Positions 13,189-24,786 of a stretch of DNA of 64,000 nt are shown here, in pieces; position 1 is the first letter of the stretch; each line of letters begins with the position of its first letter. A model generated the notes under the pieces. It was not told the origin of the DNA and did no database searches. It saw only the letters and a list, made by a program, of their open reading frames with translations. The DNA comes from Calvatia gigantea (lineage: Eukaryota > Basidiomycota > Agaricomycetes > Agaricales > Lycoperdaceae), in assembly GCA_025093985.1 (NCBI GenBank), contig JACAAK010000014.1, positions 2,046,001-2,110,000 of the forward strand, given 5' to 3'. The translations under genes and the position numbers were made by a program.

Positions 13189-14195
13189 GGATCGGATGAG
13201 TACTGCTATGTATACACTGACCACACAATCTGTATATTTGATCTTAGGAGAATACATATTCAATGACTTAGTCGTGTGGTAGCCACCAACCAGAGGAAGA
13301 AGTGAGAGGTAGACATACCGTCAGCTGCAGTACTTTGCTCACAATGATATTCCGAAATTTGAGAGATCAGGTTCTCCTGCTTTTCTTTCCCCCACCACCA
13401 AAAATTCACCTGCTGGTCACAAAAGCACTTTATGAGACGGCGTAAACCGGGTGAGACCCCGAGACCCTCGACTTTAAAACACCATCAACTGGTGAGAGCA
13501 AAGTTTGGGGTAGTAAATTCCGCGATGGCACACCAAGGATGTCCAGAAAAACAATAAACAATATTGGGAAGGAGTTCGGGCAAACGCGCTGACAAACCTA
13601 CCCACTGGGAAACCCAAAACTGCCCAGGATTGCCGTTTATTTTTGGCAATTTCGTCTTAATTTCGTCAAATGCCTCGCCTGTATCCATAGTTACTACATA
13701 CCCACTCATCGTACACAGCAGTCTTCCGTGAAATTCTTCAGACTTACGATGATGCTCGAGCGCTCGAGCCACGAAGCAGGTTCCTCACTTTAGCCCTGCG
13801 TCCTAGCAGCAGATTCTTACTTCTTTTTCCACTTGAAGGTCTTCCTGCTCGACTGGCATGTTCAGGCTTCGCGACACTCGCGCCGTCTATGGTCTCCGCC
13901 TCAACACAGTTCAGGGCTCAGATCTTTTGGCTTTCAATAGCGCAATGATGCAGACGACGATTGATAGGCACTAAGGAATATTCACCAGGTCACGATCATC
14001 CAAAGTTGCCGATACCTCGTACGTGTAAGGTCAGCAAATACTTATACCTCGCCTGACCAGGTATGGCAAGCACCAGTCATCTTGTTCTTCCCCACAACAC
14101 ACAACACACACATCTCCAGCCCAAACACTCGACTGGTCGCCGATCTAGGAGTCCTCACTTTCATCCGGATCCTCGATGAATGATTCACTACAGGG
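13189..14195. other. no gene recognised
   Basis: About 1 kb with the 3' flank of the sacsin-like gene. The longest frame (- strand, 13485-13772) has no motif I recognise and no clear splicing. Nothing further can be supported. Confidence 0.5.
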
Positions 14196-15470
14196 ACGTT
14201 GGGGTTGAAATAAAGATTACTCTCACTGGCTATTGGAGAGTCTGGCAAGGTACGCCTTCTCCTTCAGATTTCATTTTCCATGTGTACAGCGCTGATACTA
14301 ACAATCATTCGGAAAATGGAACTCGTCCAGGGCCCTCTTTAAACCAGGAGAGAGACTCACTCGACCGAACCGCCTCAAACTCTATCCAGTCAACGTCGCG
14401 AGTCGCCCGCGTTCTGACCTCAAATGTCATGAGACCGCTGCCACTATCGAGTCTCTGTTTGGCACCCACACGGCCGGTTGACGGCTGAGAACGAAACAAA
14501 CATGTGCTTGCTCGAGGATGGAGAGTCCGGCAAGGTATGTCTTTTCTTACTACATTCTCTATATACGTAGTGCTGACACCTCCCCCAGTCAAGGGTGCTG
14601 GGATAGGCAGGATTCAGTCCACAGCACGCACCACAACAGCTGAGAGTATCATCCACTGGAGCTATCCTCTTGGACTCTATGCCATCGTCGCCTGACCCCA
14701 ACCATCGCCTGAGTGAATTCAGTGTCCCTCTCCAAGCGCCTCATTGCAGTCTCCAGCTTCCCCCTCCGAATGGCACCTCAAAAAGTTACTATCCTTGCTC
14801 CTCCAGTCCAAATCGAGGTCAATATCCCCCACAGCGTGCTGACACTATCAGCAACTTTAACAGGATCACGGCATCAAAGGAGTTATTCGCCACTCTTCAC
14901 GACTTCCTGTCAGTGACTGCTTCCCACAAACCACCGTGCAGTCACGTCAAAATGACAGGCCAGATAAAATGACCTTCAGAGCCAGCGATCTAAGCTGTTC
15001 AATGTCCGCGTCAGGTGTCAACGCAATGAAGCGAAAGAAGTCGATTCACTGCTTCAAAAATGTCTCCACCTTTGTATCCTTTCTCTTAAGGACAATTGGA
15101 CCTTGTATGAGGACGAGAGAGTAAGTGTCAGATCTTACCAACTCGGCTCCCCGTCGTCTAACTCTCACATTTCCAGAAATGTGCACAACGAGGCCCCCGC
15201 TCTCTGATATACAGGTGGCTCGCCAAGACTTCGATCCTGTGTGCCTATTCCGCTCACAATTGGCGCTCACCACCCTCGACTCACCCCTCGCTAGGTCCCC
15301 TCGGGTGGGATTGACCAGGGAACCACCATCGGTTCCCGTTGGATGAATATTTGCCTGATTATGCCAAGTTCCGGCTCCCTGCGACTGTCTAATGTTTCGT
15401 TTCGCCAGACGTCTCAACGAAGTAGATACACGCTTTTTACACGTCAGCAGCCATTACTCAACAGAGTACG
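14196..15470 (+). pseudogene. degenerate heterotrimeric G-protein alpha subunit
   Basis: G-alpha proteins bind GTP and relay receptor signals at the plasma membrane. Pieces of the fold appear in the right order but in changing frames. A P-loop exon end GESGK followed by gtacgcc is at about 14231-14248; LTIIRKMELVQG (compare STIIKQMKLIHG) is at about 14297-14332. A second GESGK plus gtatgtc at 14519-14535 suggests a partial duplication of the first exon. Further on are a TTGI-like stretch and MTFRASDL (about 14950-14990), the switch II counterpart NVRVRCQRNE (about 15002), KRKKSIHCFKNVSTFVSFLL (about 15030-15090), LYEDER (about 15104), RWLAKTSIL (about 15210), RFPLDEYLPDYAKF (about 15330) and RRLNEVDTRFLHV (about 15405). 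The DVGGQ motif is damaged, the frame changes several times, and the NKxD guanine motif is not visible. The number and order of pieces make the family assignment good; function is very unlikely. Confidence 0.7.
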
Positions 15471-16331
15471 TGTAACGCTTACAACCATCTTTCCGCGAAA
15501 TTCTCTAACCTTCCTCAATAGCCGTTCCTCGCGTCATTTAGGTATACTGCTCCGACTCCACCACTGGTGATGGAATCCATTGTTAATCGTATCTATGCCC
15601 TTGTTTTCGTCTCCGTTAGCCCGTCCACGTCTCGGGGTCTCATACATGACCAACCGTGTCGATCAACATCACTCGCCATGTGCCTTCTGCTTGCACCTTC
15701 CACGCCGCTCCTCCCTACATCCTGTCCTCAATCCAAGACTGGTTCGCGACAGCCGCATTTCGCGCTCTTGTTTCTGGGCTTTTCTAAACTATGTTTGAAA
15801 CCTCTTCTTCGATTCTACCTGACTGGGGCTCCTGTCGTACTGTCTACACACCCTCACCCTCACGTCGCTGACTCTCTAACGCCAACCCGTATACCGTGTA
15901 TCAATACCTTCACCCTGCCTTTTCCCTCTGCGTAATTTGATGTACCACTATAGAACCTTTTGAAATACATTGCTCGCTTTGGTTTATATAAACTCGACGC
16001 GACATGGAGTGGACCGAAACAAGATTAGAACACGCCGCAGCCGCTCGGGCATCGCCACGGCTCCTTGGATACATGAGATTACTGGATGCTGCACGCGTGC
16101 GTCTCATATCAGGGTCAGGGTGCCCATTCATATCAGCACCACCTGTAATGTGTGAACCGGCACCTTCATTCTTCGCTTAGGCTCGCCCGAAACTGCGAAC
16201 GGGTGCGACGTGACAATTCTAAATGTCCACTGCGGATGCTGTTCTCATAGGCGAACCTTTTCGAGAGCTCTCAGACTCGCCTAGTTGACCCCATCAGGGT
16301 GCCGATAACGATACGTGCCACGTCCAATAAG
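15471..16331. other. no gene recognised
   Basis: About 860 bases, possibly the decayed 3' end of the G-alpha remnant followed by intergenic DNA. Short open frames only; no motif, repeat or RNA gene seen. Confidence 0.45.
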
Positions 16332-17029
16332 TCAATGATGAAGAGCTACCAGTAGAGGCACCACTATACAGCCCGACAAACTCTGCACGTCACGCGAACA
16401 GCAAGTCAATTGAGGGAGTACAGTTACACAAATTTCACAGTAGACGTCGCGATTTTCGAGTTCAATTTCAAACAGAACATAATCTCGGTCACAAGACACA
16501 TTGGGAAAACACCTTGGAACAACAAATTTGAGTGTGAGAACAGCAGCAGCTTGAGTGCTGTGCATTAATCTGGGTGGGCTGAAGGAGCAGTGAGGGTAAG
16601 TAACAGACACATAAGAGAACAAAATGGACATACGAAGACGATGCTCAAGGATAATATTGGTAAGCCTGTCCTTCTCAATTTTTCCATATGACCCATCTCC
16701 CAATGCCCCGATGGCATTCTCTACCTTCTTGTGGGTTCCCATTTCAACATACAATTTATAAGCCTTTTTGAAGGCATTGACAAAAGTGCTGTGCTTGGGC
16801 TTTTCAGATTTGTACCAGAAGGTATTCTCAGCACAAATAAGGATTGCTTTTGAATGCCAAAAGAAAAGAGAAAAGTGATGAGAACAATATCATGAAGGTA
16901 AAGAAAGCAAACCAACCAGCAGCTTGGACATATAAGGGCTTCTGTAACTAATGAGTGTATGATGACAATAAAAAGGATATGAACTAACATTGACATTGAA
17001 CCTGTTCTTGAGGAGATTTGCAACACCAT
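16332..17029 (-). CDS. uncharacterised open frames beside the satellite (possibly one spliced gene)
   Basis: Two overlapping frames on the - strand, 16721-17029 (102 codons) and 16332-16754 (140 codons). The shorter, upstream one shows no domain. Read in the frame of the longer one, the sequence just upstream gives TFVNAFKKAYKLYVEMG, so that exon probably extends above 16754 and joins KKVENAIGALGDGSYGKIEK. The lysine-rich helical pattern could be DNA- or protein-binding, but I do not recognise the family. The upstream part sits at the edge of the CpG-free satellite island, so it may itself belong to a repeat. Whether it is expressed cannot be told. Confidence 0.3.
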
Positions 17030-17084
17030 GATAATTCTGAGCCTAAAAAAGGAAAGAAAAGCTTATGGAACCTAGTTAGGTATG

Positions 17085-18820
17085 GAAAAGACATAGAGTC
17101 ACTCACAAACTAAACATATTCACAGAAAGGCCCATGAGTAATGGAAGTTGGCAGAAACATGGAAAAGTCACTCACAAACTGGATACATTTACAGGAAGGC
17201 CCATAAGTAATAGAAGTTGGCAGAAACATAGAAAGTCACTCACAAACTAGACATATTCACAGAAAGGCCCATGAGTAATGGAAGTTGGCAGAAACATAAA
17301 AAGTCACTCACTCTCTAGACACATTTACAGGAAGGCCTATGAGTAATAGAAGTTGGCAAAAACATGGAAAGTCACTCACTCCCTGGACACATTCGCAGGA
17401 AGGCCCATGAGTAATAGAAGTTGGCAAAAACATAAAAAGTCACTCACTCTCTGGACACATTCACAGGAAGGCCCATAAGTAATGGAAGTTGGCAGAAACA
17501 TGGAAAGTCACTCACAAACTAGACACATTCACAGGAAGGTCCATGAGTAATGGAAGTTGGCAGAAACATGAAAAGTCACTCACTCCCTGGACACATTCAC
17601 AGGAAGGCCCATAAGTAATGGAAGTTGGCAGAAACATGGAAAGTCACTCACTCCCTGGACATATTCATAGGAAAGCCCATGAATAATGAAAGTTGACAGA
17701 AACATGGAAAGTCACTCACAAACTGGACACATTCATAGAAAGGCCCATGAGTAATAGAAGTTGGCAAAAACATGGAAAGTCACTCACTCTCTGGACACAT
17801 TCACAGAAAGGCTCATGAGTAATAGAAGTTGGCAGAAAAATCACTCACAAACTAGACATATTCACAGGAAGGCCCATGAGTAATGGAAGTTGGTAGAAAT
17901 ATAAAAAGTCACTCACAAACTGAACATATTCACAGGAAGGCCCATGAGTAATAGAAGTTGGCAGAAACATAAAAAGTCACTCACAAACTAGACACATTCA
18001 CAGGAAGGCCTATAAGTAATGAAAGTTGGTAGAAATATGAAAAGTCACTCACTTTCTGGACACATTCACAGGAAGGCCCATAAGTAATGGAAGTTGGCAG
18101 AAACATGAGTCACTCACAAACTGGACATATTCACAGGAAGGCCTATAAGTAATAGAAGTTGGCAAAAACATGGAAAGTCACTCACTTCCTGGACACATTC
18201 ACAAAAAGGCCCATAAGTAATGGAAGTTGGCAGAAACATAAAAAGTCACTCACTTCCTGGATACATTCATAGAAAAGCCCATGAGTAATAGAAGTTGGCA
18301 GAAACATAAAAAGTCACTCACTCCCTAAATACATTCACAGGAGGGCCCATGAGTAATGAAAGTTGGCAAAAACATAAAAAGTCACTCACTTCCTGGACAC
18401 ATTCACAGAAAGGCCCATGAGTAATAGAAGTTGGCAGAAACATAAAAAGTCACTCACTTCCTGGATACATTCACAGAAAGGTCCATGAGTAATGGAAGTT
18501 GGCAGAAACATGGAAAGTCACTCACTTCCTGAACACATTCATAGAAAGGCCCATGAGTAATGGAAGTTGGCAGAAACATGAAAAGTCACTCACTCTCTGG
18601 ACATATTTACAGAAAGGCCCATAAGTAATGGAAGTTGGCAGAAACATAAAAAGTCACTTACAAACTGGACACATTCACAGGAAGGCTCATAAGTAATGGA
18701 AATTGGCAGAAATATAGAAAGTCACTCACTCCCTGGATACATTCACAGGAAAACCCATAAGTAATGGAAGGTTAGCAGAAATATAAAGAGTCACTCACTC
18801 TCTAGGCCAATTTCCAGCAG
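17085..18820. repeat. 68-bp tandem satellite, about 25 copies
   Basis: Head-to-tail units of about 68 bases, each starting near AGTCACTCAC. They continue with a variable 5-base segment (AAACT, TCCCT, TCTCT or TTCCT), then GGACACATTCACAGGAAGG, CCCATGAGTAATGG, AAGTTGGCAGAAACATGG. The first AGTCACTC is at 17097 and the last at about 18789. A few units are slightly shortened. Variation between units is mostly G-to-A on this strand (ATGAGT/ATAAGT, AATGGA/AATAGA, CATGG/CATAA). I see only one CpG in the array (17394). No open frame runs through it. Confidence 0.92.
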
Positions 18821-19439
18821 TTTCTATCAGTAGCTTAACTCTCTTGACATTTCCTACATACCTCCTGAAAATAATGCTATTTCAGATTTCTACCATAAAG
18901 ATTTTACTGCTTTCTTACTGTTTTGCCCTGGAAACAGCTTTATAGGCCTCTACATTTATTTATCAATCCAACTTACATACTGTTCTCAGACTTTCTGTTA
19001 GTATTCTAAGGTTCCAGTTAATAGGTTTTCACTTACATCCTGAATATGCCATCACTTTAGCATTTTTCATAAGCAAAATATGAAGGGTTCATACATAGCT
19101 CTGTTTCTACTCAGCCTAGATCATTATCTGTTATACTTATATCAGCAAGCAACTTTATAGCAGATAAGAAAGAGTTTCATTACCTTACAGAAATTCTCTC
19201 TGCTTACCTTCCACTATCACACTATAGTTCAGTATTGGTATGTAATGAATTGGATTGAACCTACATATATATGGCGAAACCATTGCAAACATGCACTTAC
19301 AAAACCTTCCTTCAGGAGCATTCATCAGAGAGAAGTTTTAGTCTTGAACAAGGATTGTACAAACAAAGTGATCCATGTCTGTGGATAAACTGATAGAAAT
19401 GTCAGCAACAGCTTGGTGCATGAATTTTATAAACACATA
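18821..19439. other. AT-rich, CpG-poor flank of the satellite
   Basis: About 620 bases with no CpG until 19273 and no open frame. Long T- and CT-rich stretches. Probably decayed repeat DNA abutting the end of the GTPase gene. Confidence 0.45.
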
Positions 19440-20472
19440 CTATTTCACTGCATATATAATGGATAATTCCAAATTATTCTGCTGAATTGAAACAAATAAC
19501 ATTTGGAGTGCAGGATTGTCAAGGGAATCAGCTGTTTTCTTTGTTAGCTCTTTCACCTGGCTCTGATGGTCACTATCATCGATGTTCAAATCTGGGTGCG
19601 AGCCAAATCAGCCAGCCGACAGCATCATTGAAATATCATTTCAACCCACCCTCCATGCGAACATATGCTTTTGGTGGGAACTTGTACCCAGACAGCGGCG
19701 TTTGGAACTTGTCTTGCAGTTCGTATTCTGCAGCCTGTCGGATCTCTTCCTCTTCCAATTCAATATCGTAGACTTGAGATAGCAGATCGTCGAATTTCGT
19801 AAAAATGGCAATCACTGGAACTGGAGGGAATAGTCATGAGCAAGGGACCAGGACAAAATTGGGCACACAGACCATTTCCGGCTCTTGCCTCGTCAAAGAA
19901 TCGCTGCTCCAATTTGAGGAGGGGCCTCGATAAGTTCGGGATGAAACAGAACCTAGCCGTGCGTAAGCAATGCAAATGAAGGGGGAAGAGTCACAAACTT
20001 GCCAAATGGCGTGAAGTTGGTCTGCGACTTCGGTGGCTTTTGCACGTGCGGCGATAAAGGACTGAACCTCCTTGAGCTGAGTGTCGTCTCCGGCCTCGAA
20101 CCCTGGAGAATCGTGAAAGACGAAGCCCGGGTTGCTCTTGAACCCGAAAGCGCGATTTATGTCATGGATTCCACGCTGGGCATGGCTGGTGTCAGAACGT
20201 TGACCGCGATCAGCGAAAGCATAAATCAGTCACCCCTTCAGTGGGCTCCAACTGTTTTCATTGCTGGGACGTCAGCGGGTGTACTTCCCAAGAGCCAAAT
20301 ACATAAGGCGCACCAAGTTTTTATTTTCTTCATCATAAGTGGAAGGCTCTTCGTTTGTGTTACAAACTCGTTTCAGGAGTGTCGTCTTGCCTGCGTTGGC
20401 CCTCCCAATCACGAGAATACGAAAGAGGCGATATTTCTCTTGGAGTCCAGGAACACTTGGTAAGTCGGTCAT
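19440..20472 (-). CDS. P-loop GTPase, MMR_HSR1-like, fungal-expanded family (possibly 3'-truncated)
   Basis: Start ATG 20472 (MTDLPSVPGLQEKYRLFRIL). Exon 1 (20472-20314) holds the G1 P-loop GRANAGKTTLL, then NTNEEPSTYDEENKNL. A short exon (LEPTEG) and then RGIHDINRAFGFKSNPG follow. G3 is FVFHDSPGFEAGD; the segment QSFIAARAKATEVADQLHAIW leads into an intron with a GC (gcaagt) donor. The next exon starts FCFIPNLSRPLLKLEQRFF. G4 is IAIFTKFDDLLSQ. The last exon contains ADSLDNPALQMLFVSIQQNN and stops at 19440-19442. The GTP-binding motifs are intact, so it could be a working GTPase; its partner is unknown. The homologous gene at 24.8 kb continues for another ~200 residues, so the stop beside the CpG-poor repeat island suggests loss of the C-terminal part. 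Introns are inferred by eye. Confidence 0.8.
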
Positions 20473-21437
20473 GTCAACGCTCAGTGTGAGAGTAAGTGGG
20501 GGGTGGTGTTGATTGACCGTTTGATGGTAGCGTCGCCTTGATGTAACGCTAAGAAGCTGCCCAGAAATCACCAGCAGAACCCGATGTCAACCTGACAGCA
20601 GGCGGCATTGTGGGCGTCTCGGCGGCACAACTTCTCTCATGCGTTCTTCTATTCTCGCCATCTATCACTTATCTATCCTATATCAAGCCAGCTGCGATGG
20701 GGACTCGCATGCTTTAGGTTCGGCATGGTTGTGATGGCGCCACATGTGACCGTCAGAGGCTCGGAGACACCGAAGATCAGGACCAGATGCATTAGGGACG
20801 GCCTCAAGGCGGCAAGGTTACATAGTACGGATGATGGGCGGAGTAGACATTGATGCCAGTCAAGGTTACTCAATTTGGAAGTTATGATGTATCGAGGGTG
20901 ATTTAACACTTCCAGGTCCTCTTGCTATTAGTGTCGGTCGGGGGGAGGGGGTTCATGCTGACCCGTACTCCCTGACTCAAATCGCACTAACCCACCTGTC
21001 CATATGCCACGTGCTTCGTGGCACATCTCCAAAACCTCTCAACACCTCTTGTCTGGTCCGCGCGAGCGGTATCTCGACCCTCCATCATCCGCCTCCAAAA
21101 TCGGCATATATCTCCCGACGCCTCTCCTCGTCAATGGAGTATTCATTGTGTGGTCACTTAGTCCATGCCTTGGGGTTTGATATCCATTAATGTTGTACCT
21201 GTCACCGGCCTCAGGAAGGATGCTTGTGATAGGTAGGGGGACGACTGACCCGGGACATATTCCTCACATGATGGAGCACCATGAACACCGCGGCGGTGAA
21301 ATCATGTTCTCATTGGTGGTCGGGGTGAGCAACCAGTGAGATACCTCCACCGCTGGTTTGGCGATAGGGTGTGTGGGTGGTATCGTGATGATGGGTCTTG
21401 GTCGTCGTTGGCGTTCGAAGCATCCTCGCCCTTTTGG
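20473..21437. other. no gene recognised; 5' flank of the GTPase
   Basis: About 960 bases. The first ~150 should hold the GTPase 5' UTR and promoter. No TATA box or repeat was recognised. The end of the next, decayed G-alpha gene may reach slightly into this stretch on the - strand. Confidence 0.45.
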
Positions 21438-22440
21438 TTAAATGTTCGTTGCATAAATGAAGTACACGTGTATCTGCTTGGACGCGACGCCCTTTGGTTG
21501 AGGGGATACGATATGGTGCAAAAAATAGTCACAAGCGTCGTTGTGGGTGGGGTAACTGTACGATGGGAATCTTGACAAATTACCGGAGGGTACATGTCCA
21601 ATCGAAAGAGAATAAGAATTCCTTGCATGCGCTTCTAGGGAGGCAAGCATTGAATAATGTGGGAACCCAACAGATCGAAGATAGATGCTCACCACACTGT
21701 AATATTTGATCGTGCTTGCTCAAATAGTGAGGGTAGCTGCGCCCATCACTGACATCTAACAGCTTGAATGTCAACCGGCTTCCTTTGAGGGCTACCTCCG
21801 TGAGTCGTCGTTTCAGCATGGCTGCGAAGAACGTCTTGACCTATGGGAAGGCAACACAAACGGCAAAGGTGTTGAGCTGGGGATCATGGGGGCGCAACAA
21901 ATGGCCTCTCAGTGATGTGGATCTCATGAAAGATTGTGGATAGCATCGACTGCACCACGGGGAAGAAAGTCGGACAGGCCCGACACAGTCGCGAAATGGT
22001 TTCGTAGGACACAGTCGGCCATGTGGTGGTCGAGCCGGAGCCCGTGAGGAGTGATGAACAACCTTTTGAAGGCCTAATTCTGCTAAAGGATGGGGATGGC
22101 ATTCGCTGGGCAAGAGTGGTGGGTTACTTGGAGAGACAAGTCACAGGGCATTGCCTTGAGAGCTGTGCTGAAGTGGCTTCAGATAATGACCGAGGGTGAC
22201 CAGTACCTGACCCACAATATGGACAAGATGGGATTTGAGACTTTGAGAAGATGACTCTGTTGAACAAGTCTCTTTCCTGGCTGTTGTAGCGCGCGATGTG
22301 GATAGGATTGCCGATTGAGACAGGTATGAGCATTGCGCCAATAAAGTATGAAGAAAAAGGCGTACCTTGCCAGGTACTTTGCCACCAAGCAATAGTATCT
22401 TTAACGTTTTGAAGCGGCCGCAACGGAGAAGCAATTCTTT
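21438..22440 (-). pseudogene. second degenerate G-protein alpha subunit
   Basis: On the - strand, ordered fragments of a G-alpha subunit appear in shifting frames. The P-loop region is LKILLLGGKVPGK at about 22415-22375, followed by a gtacgcc donor as in the other remnant; the usual GESGKS has become VPGK. RDLFNRVIF is at about 22275-22250, QDVLRSHAETTTHG at about 21840-21800 and LTFKLLDVSDGRS at about 21785-21745 (normally DVGGQRS, so the catalytic glutamine is lost). YLSKHDQIL is near 21735-21710, then LSRFPSYSYPTHN, ACDYFLHHIVS and SKQIHVYFIYATNI before a stop at 21438. The NKxD motif is not visible. It is a paralogue of the 14.2-15.5 kb remnant in opposite orientation. It could be a fast-evolving G-alpha-like gene, but the altered P-loop and switch II argue for a pseudogene. 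Confidence 0.68.
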
Positions 22441-24786
22441 GCAGTGTTCAGGGAGGGTTGTAAGTAGATTGGCGTTAGGTCACGTGTGACAATGTGCGGT
22501 TGACTGTTTCTGACTGCGAAAGCGCTAACGCATCATGAACCTCTTGGGCTATAATTGTTACGCTATCCCCCAACATACTCACTGCGGACATATCAAGACC
22601 TCCACTCGTGCAGAAAACGCTGGCGGATAGTTATCAGGAGCCGGTGATTGGGCTGACCTCAGCTGGGCCTGTGCGTGACTTCGGCTTTCTCGATGACGGC
22701 TTGTACTAAATTTGTGTCATCACGAGGGTCTCATGCAGAAGGGTACAGACGTGGGTCCTACCGGCTACCGCCATGTTTCTATATGAATACTTGTAGAACT
22801 CTGATCAAGTGCAAACGCGACAACAGAATCTTAGCAAGATCGCGGCTCATTACTCTTTCTTGAATTCAGAATTTCTCCAAGTTCCAACCAAGAAAAGCAT
22901 CAGGAGACTACTCCAACCGAATGCTGAAGTCCGAAGGTTCTGCGCATGGCACCCATGCAATAATCATTGGGATGGTGAGCCGACTCTTCGTTCCTCGCGT
23001 ATTGTTTGCTCAATAAGGCCACCAGTATCCCTCACACAAAAATGTCCTATATCCATTCTAACACCCCTTTACCAACCAAATCGGCACTAGATCTATGCAG
23101 GATGTTGGGGAAGAGGACGTGCTCAATAACGCTGTTGAGGTGGTGCGGGGGTATGCCGGTGGAAGTTATACCCAAAAAGCTTGTAAGTCGCTATGTGTTT
23201 CTATGAAATCCTCTTGATGATGTCTTAGTCGTAGCACCAACATGTTGATCTGACGCCTCCCTGGGCGAGGGTTCATGGTGCGGAGACCTCAGCATCTTTG
23301 CTGAAAATGTGGCGTGGTCATCCTCTTCCACGACGGCTTCGTCCCGCACCCAAGTTATGTCGCCGAAACACAGGACGACTTACGAGTTTTCCATCCCAGC
23401 CTCGCGAGTAATCACTATGACGCAACCCCAATTATCTTGGCGATTCGGACTGATGAATACACTCCCGAGACAAGGTTATCTGTTATTGGTTCTTCGACAT
23501 GGAGACAAATTTGGTGGATAGATCGAGTGCAGGGGTCGTACCATTTGTGGTGCGGTGTTAGGGAATACAATTTTGTGAGTGGTTTCAGCTTTCTTCTCAA
23601 CGTTTCGCACTAATATATGTTAGAGGTATGTGCGAGTGCCTCAGAGGGCCCAGATAGCGCGGTGTGAGTCTAGATGACCGGAAAGTGACGCTGGTCGCAT
23701 AGGAATTCACACACCGTGCACCTACTAACAGGGACTCTACGGAAATGCCTGTGAGTGCGTCATAAACAACAACACCATCAGCCCACGGACGTCCCACAGA
23801 AACAATGTTGCCCCTCCCCAATCTCCACTCCCCTGTTTCCCTGGTACTTTGAGCGAAAAGTGAAAGGCTAATACTCGAATGTCTGCCGGATCGTACTTCT
23901 ACACCTACCACTGATGATAAATTAGTATTCTGTCACGATGTGGTTATTAAAACATTGATACATGACGTTGCCAAGAAATAGGCAGTACATACTAATTTTT
24001 TTCAAGTCTGATTCACACTGTGCTAACACCGGACATGGCTGTGAGTGTTGTCCACAATGAGGCAAATTCGTTTAACTCACAATATCTCGTCGGAGACGGG
24101 TTTCTCGACGAGCCCGAGCATGAGCTTTACGCCGGCTTCAGTGTAGTCATAAGACTTGAATATACAGAATTAATCTCTGACATGGTGTCCTTGCAGTCTC
24201 CACTTCTGTTATCGCCATCCTTCCTGCCTCCTTCCCCCCCTAGGAGCCATCACCGTCACTTAACCCACGCCCCCCCTCCGCAACATCAAAAAGCTATTCA
24301 GAAGCCTCTCACCGGTCCCGCGAACAGTGCGGTCCCCTCCCTAGCATGCCCGATAAGTTGTCAACATCAAACGATATGTTCATCGCGTCTTAGATTTTGG
24401 ATTAATATCTTAGGAGGAAGGCGGTGACGAAGGCAGACAGTGGTTGACACTTGCCAGAATCGACAAGCTGCATAACGATTATCAGCCAACCACATTAATG
24501 CCGTCAACGTCATCCTAGATTCAGACCCATCTAATCCCGCCATGTGACTCATATATGAATGTTTCTCAGCTATAACTAGCCAGCCATGAATACATATCAG
24601 TATTTACAGACGCAGGAACTCCACGTGTCGCTACTTCGGAGGCGCTGAAGGTCAGGCGTATCAGGAAGTGGCTTCGAAGTGGCAAAGTTGCATATTTATC
24701 TGGTGCATGCGGGTGCCATTCTTTTCAGCGCTCCCCCAGCAGGACCTCTCATTTTGACCCTCTACCTCCACCACCCTTGGTAAATC
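22441..24786. other. 2.3 kb without a recognised gene; one unidentified coding-like stretch
   Basis: Mostly short frames. The + strand segment 23309-23613 (99 codons) reads like real protein (LFHDGFVPHPSYVAETQDD, RVFHPSLASNHYDATP, AIRTDEYTPETRLSVIGSS, SYHLWCGVREYNF) with a plausible gtgagt donor after it. Upstream, 22860-22975 gives FLQVPTKKSIRRLLQPN. I do not recognise the family. It may be the remains of one multi-exon gene. The last ~400 bases must contain the promoter of the next GTPase. Confidence 0.35.

Noticed and set aside
17085..18820. CRISPR-like array
   Set aside because: Units are contiguous 68-bp satellites without unique spacers, in a spliced eukaryotic context.
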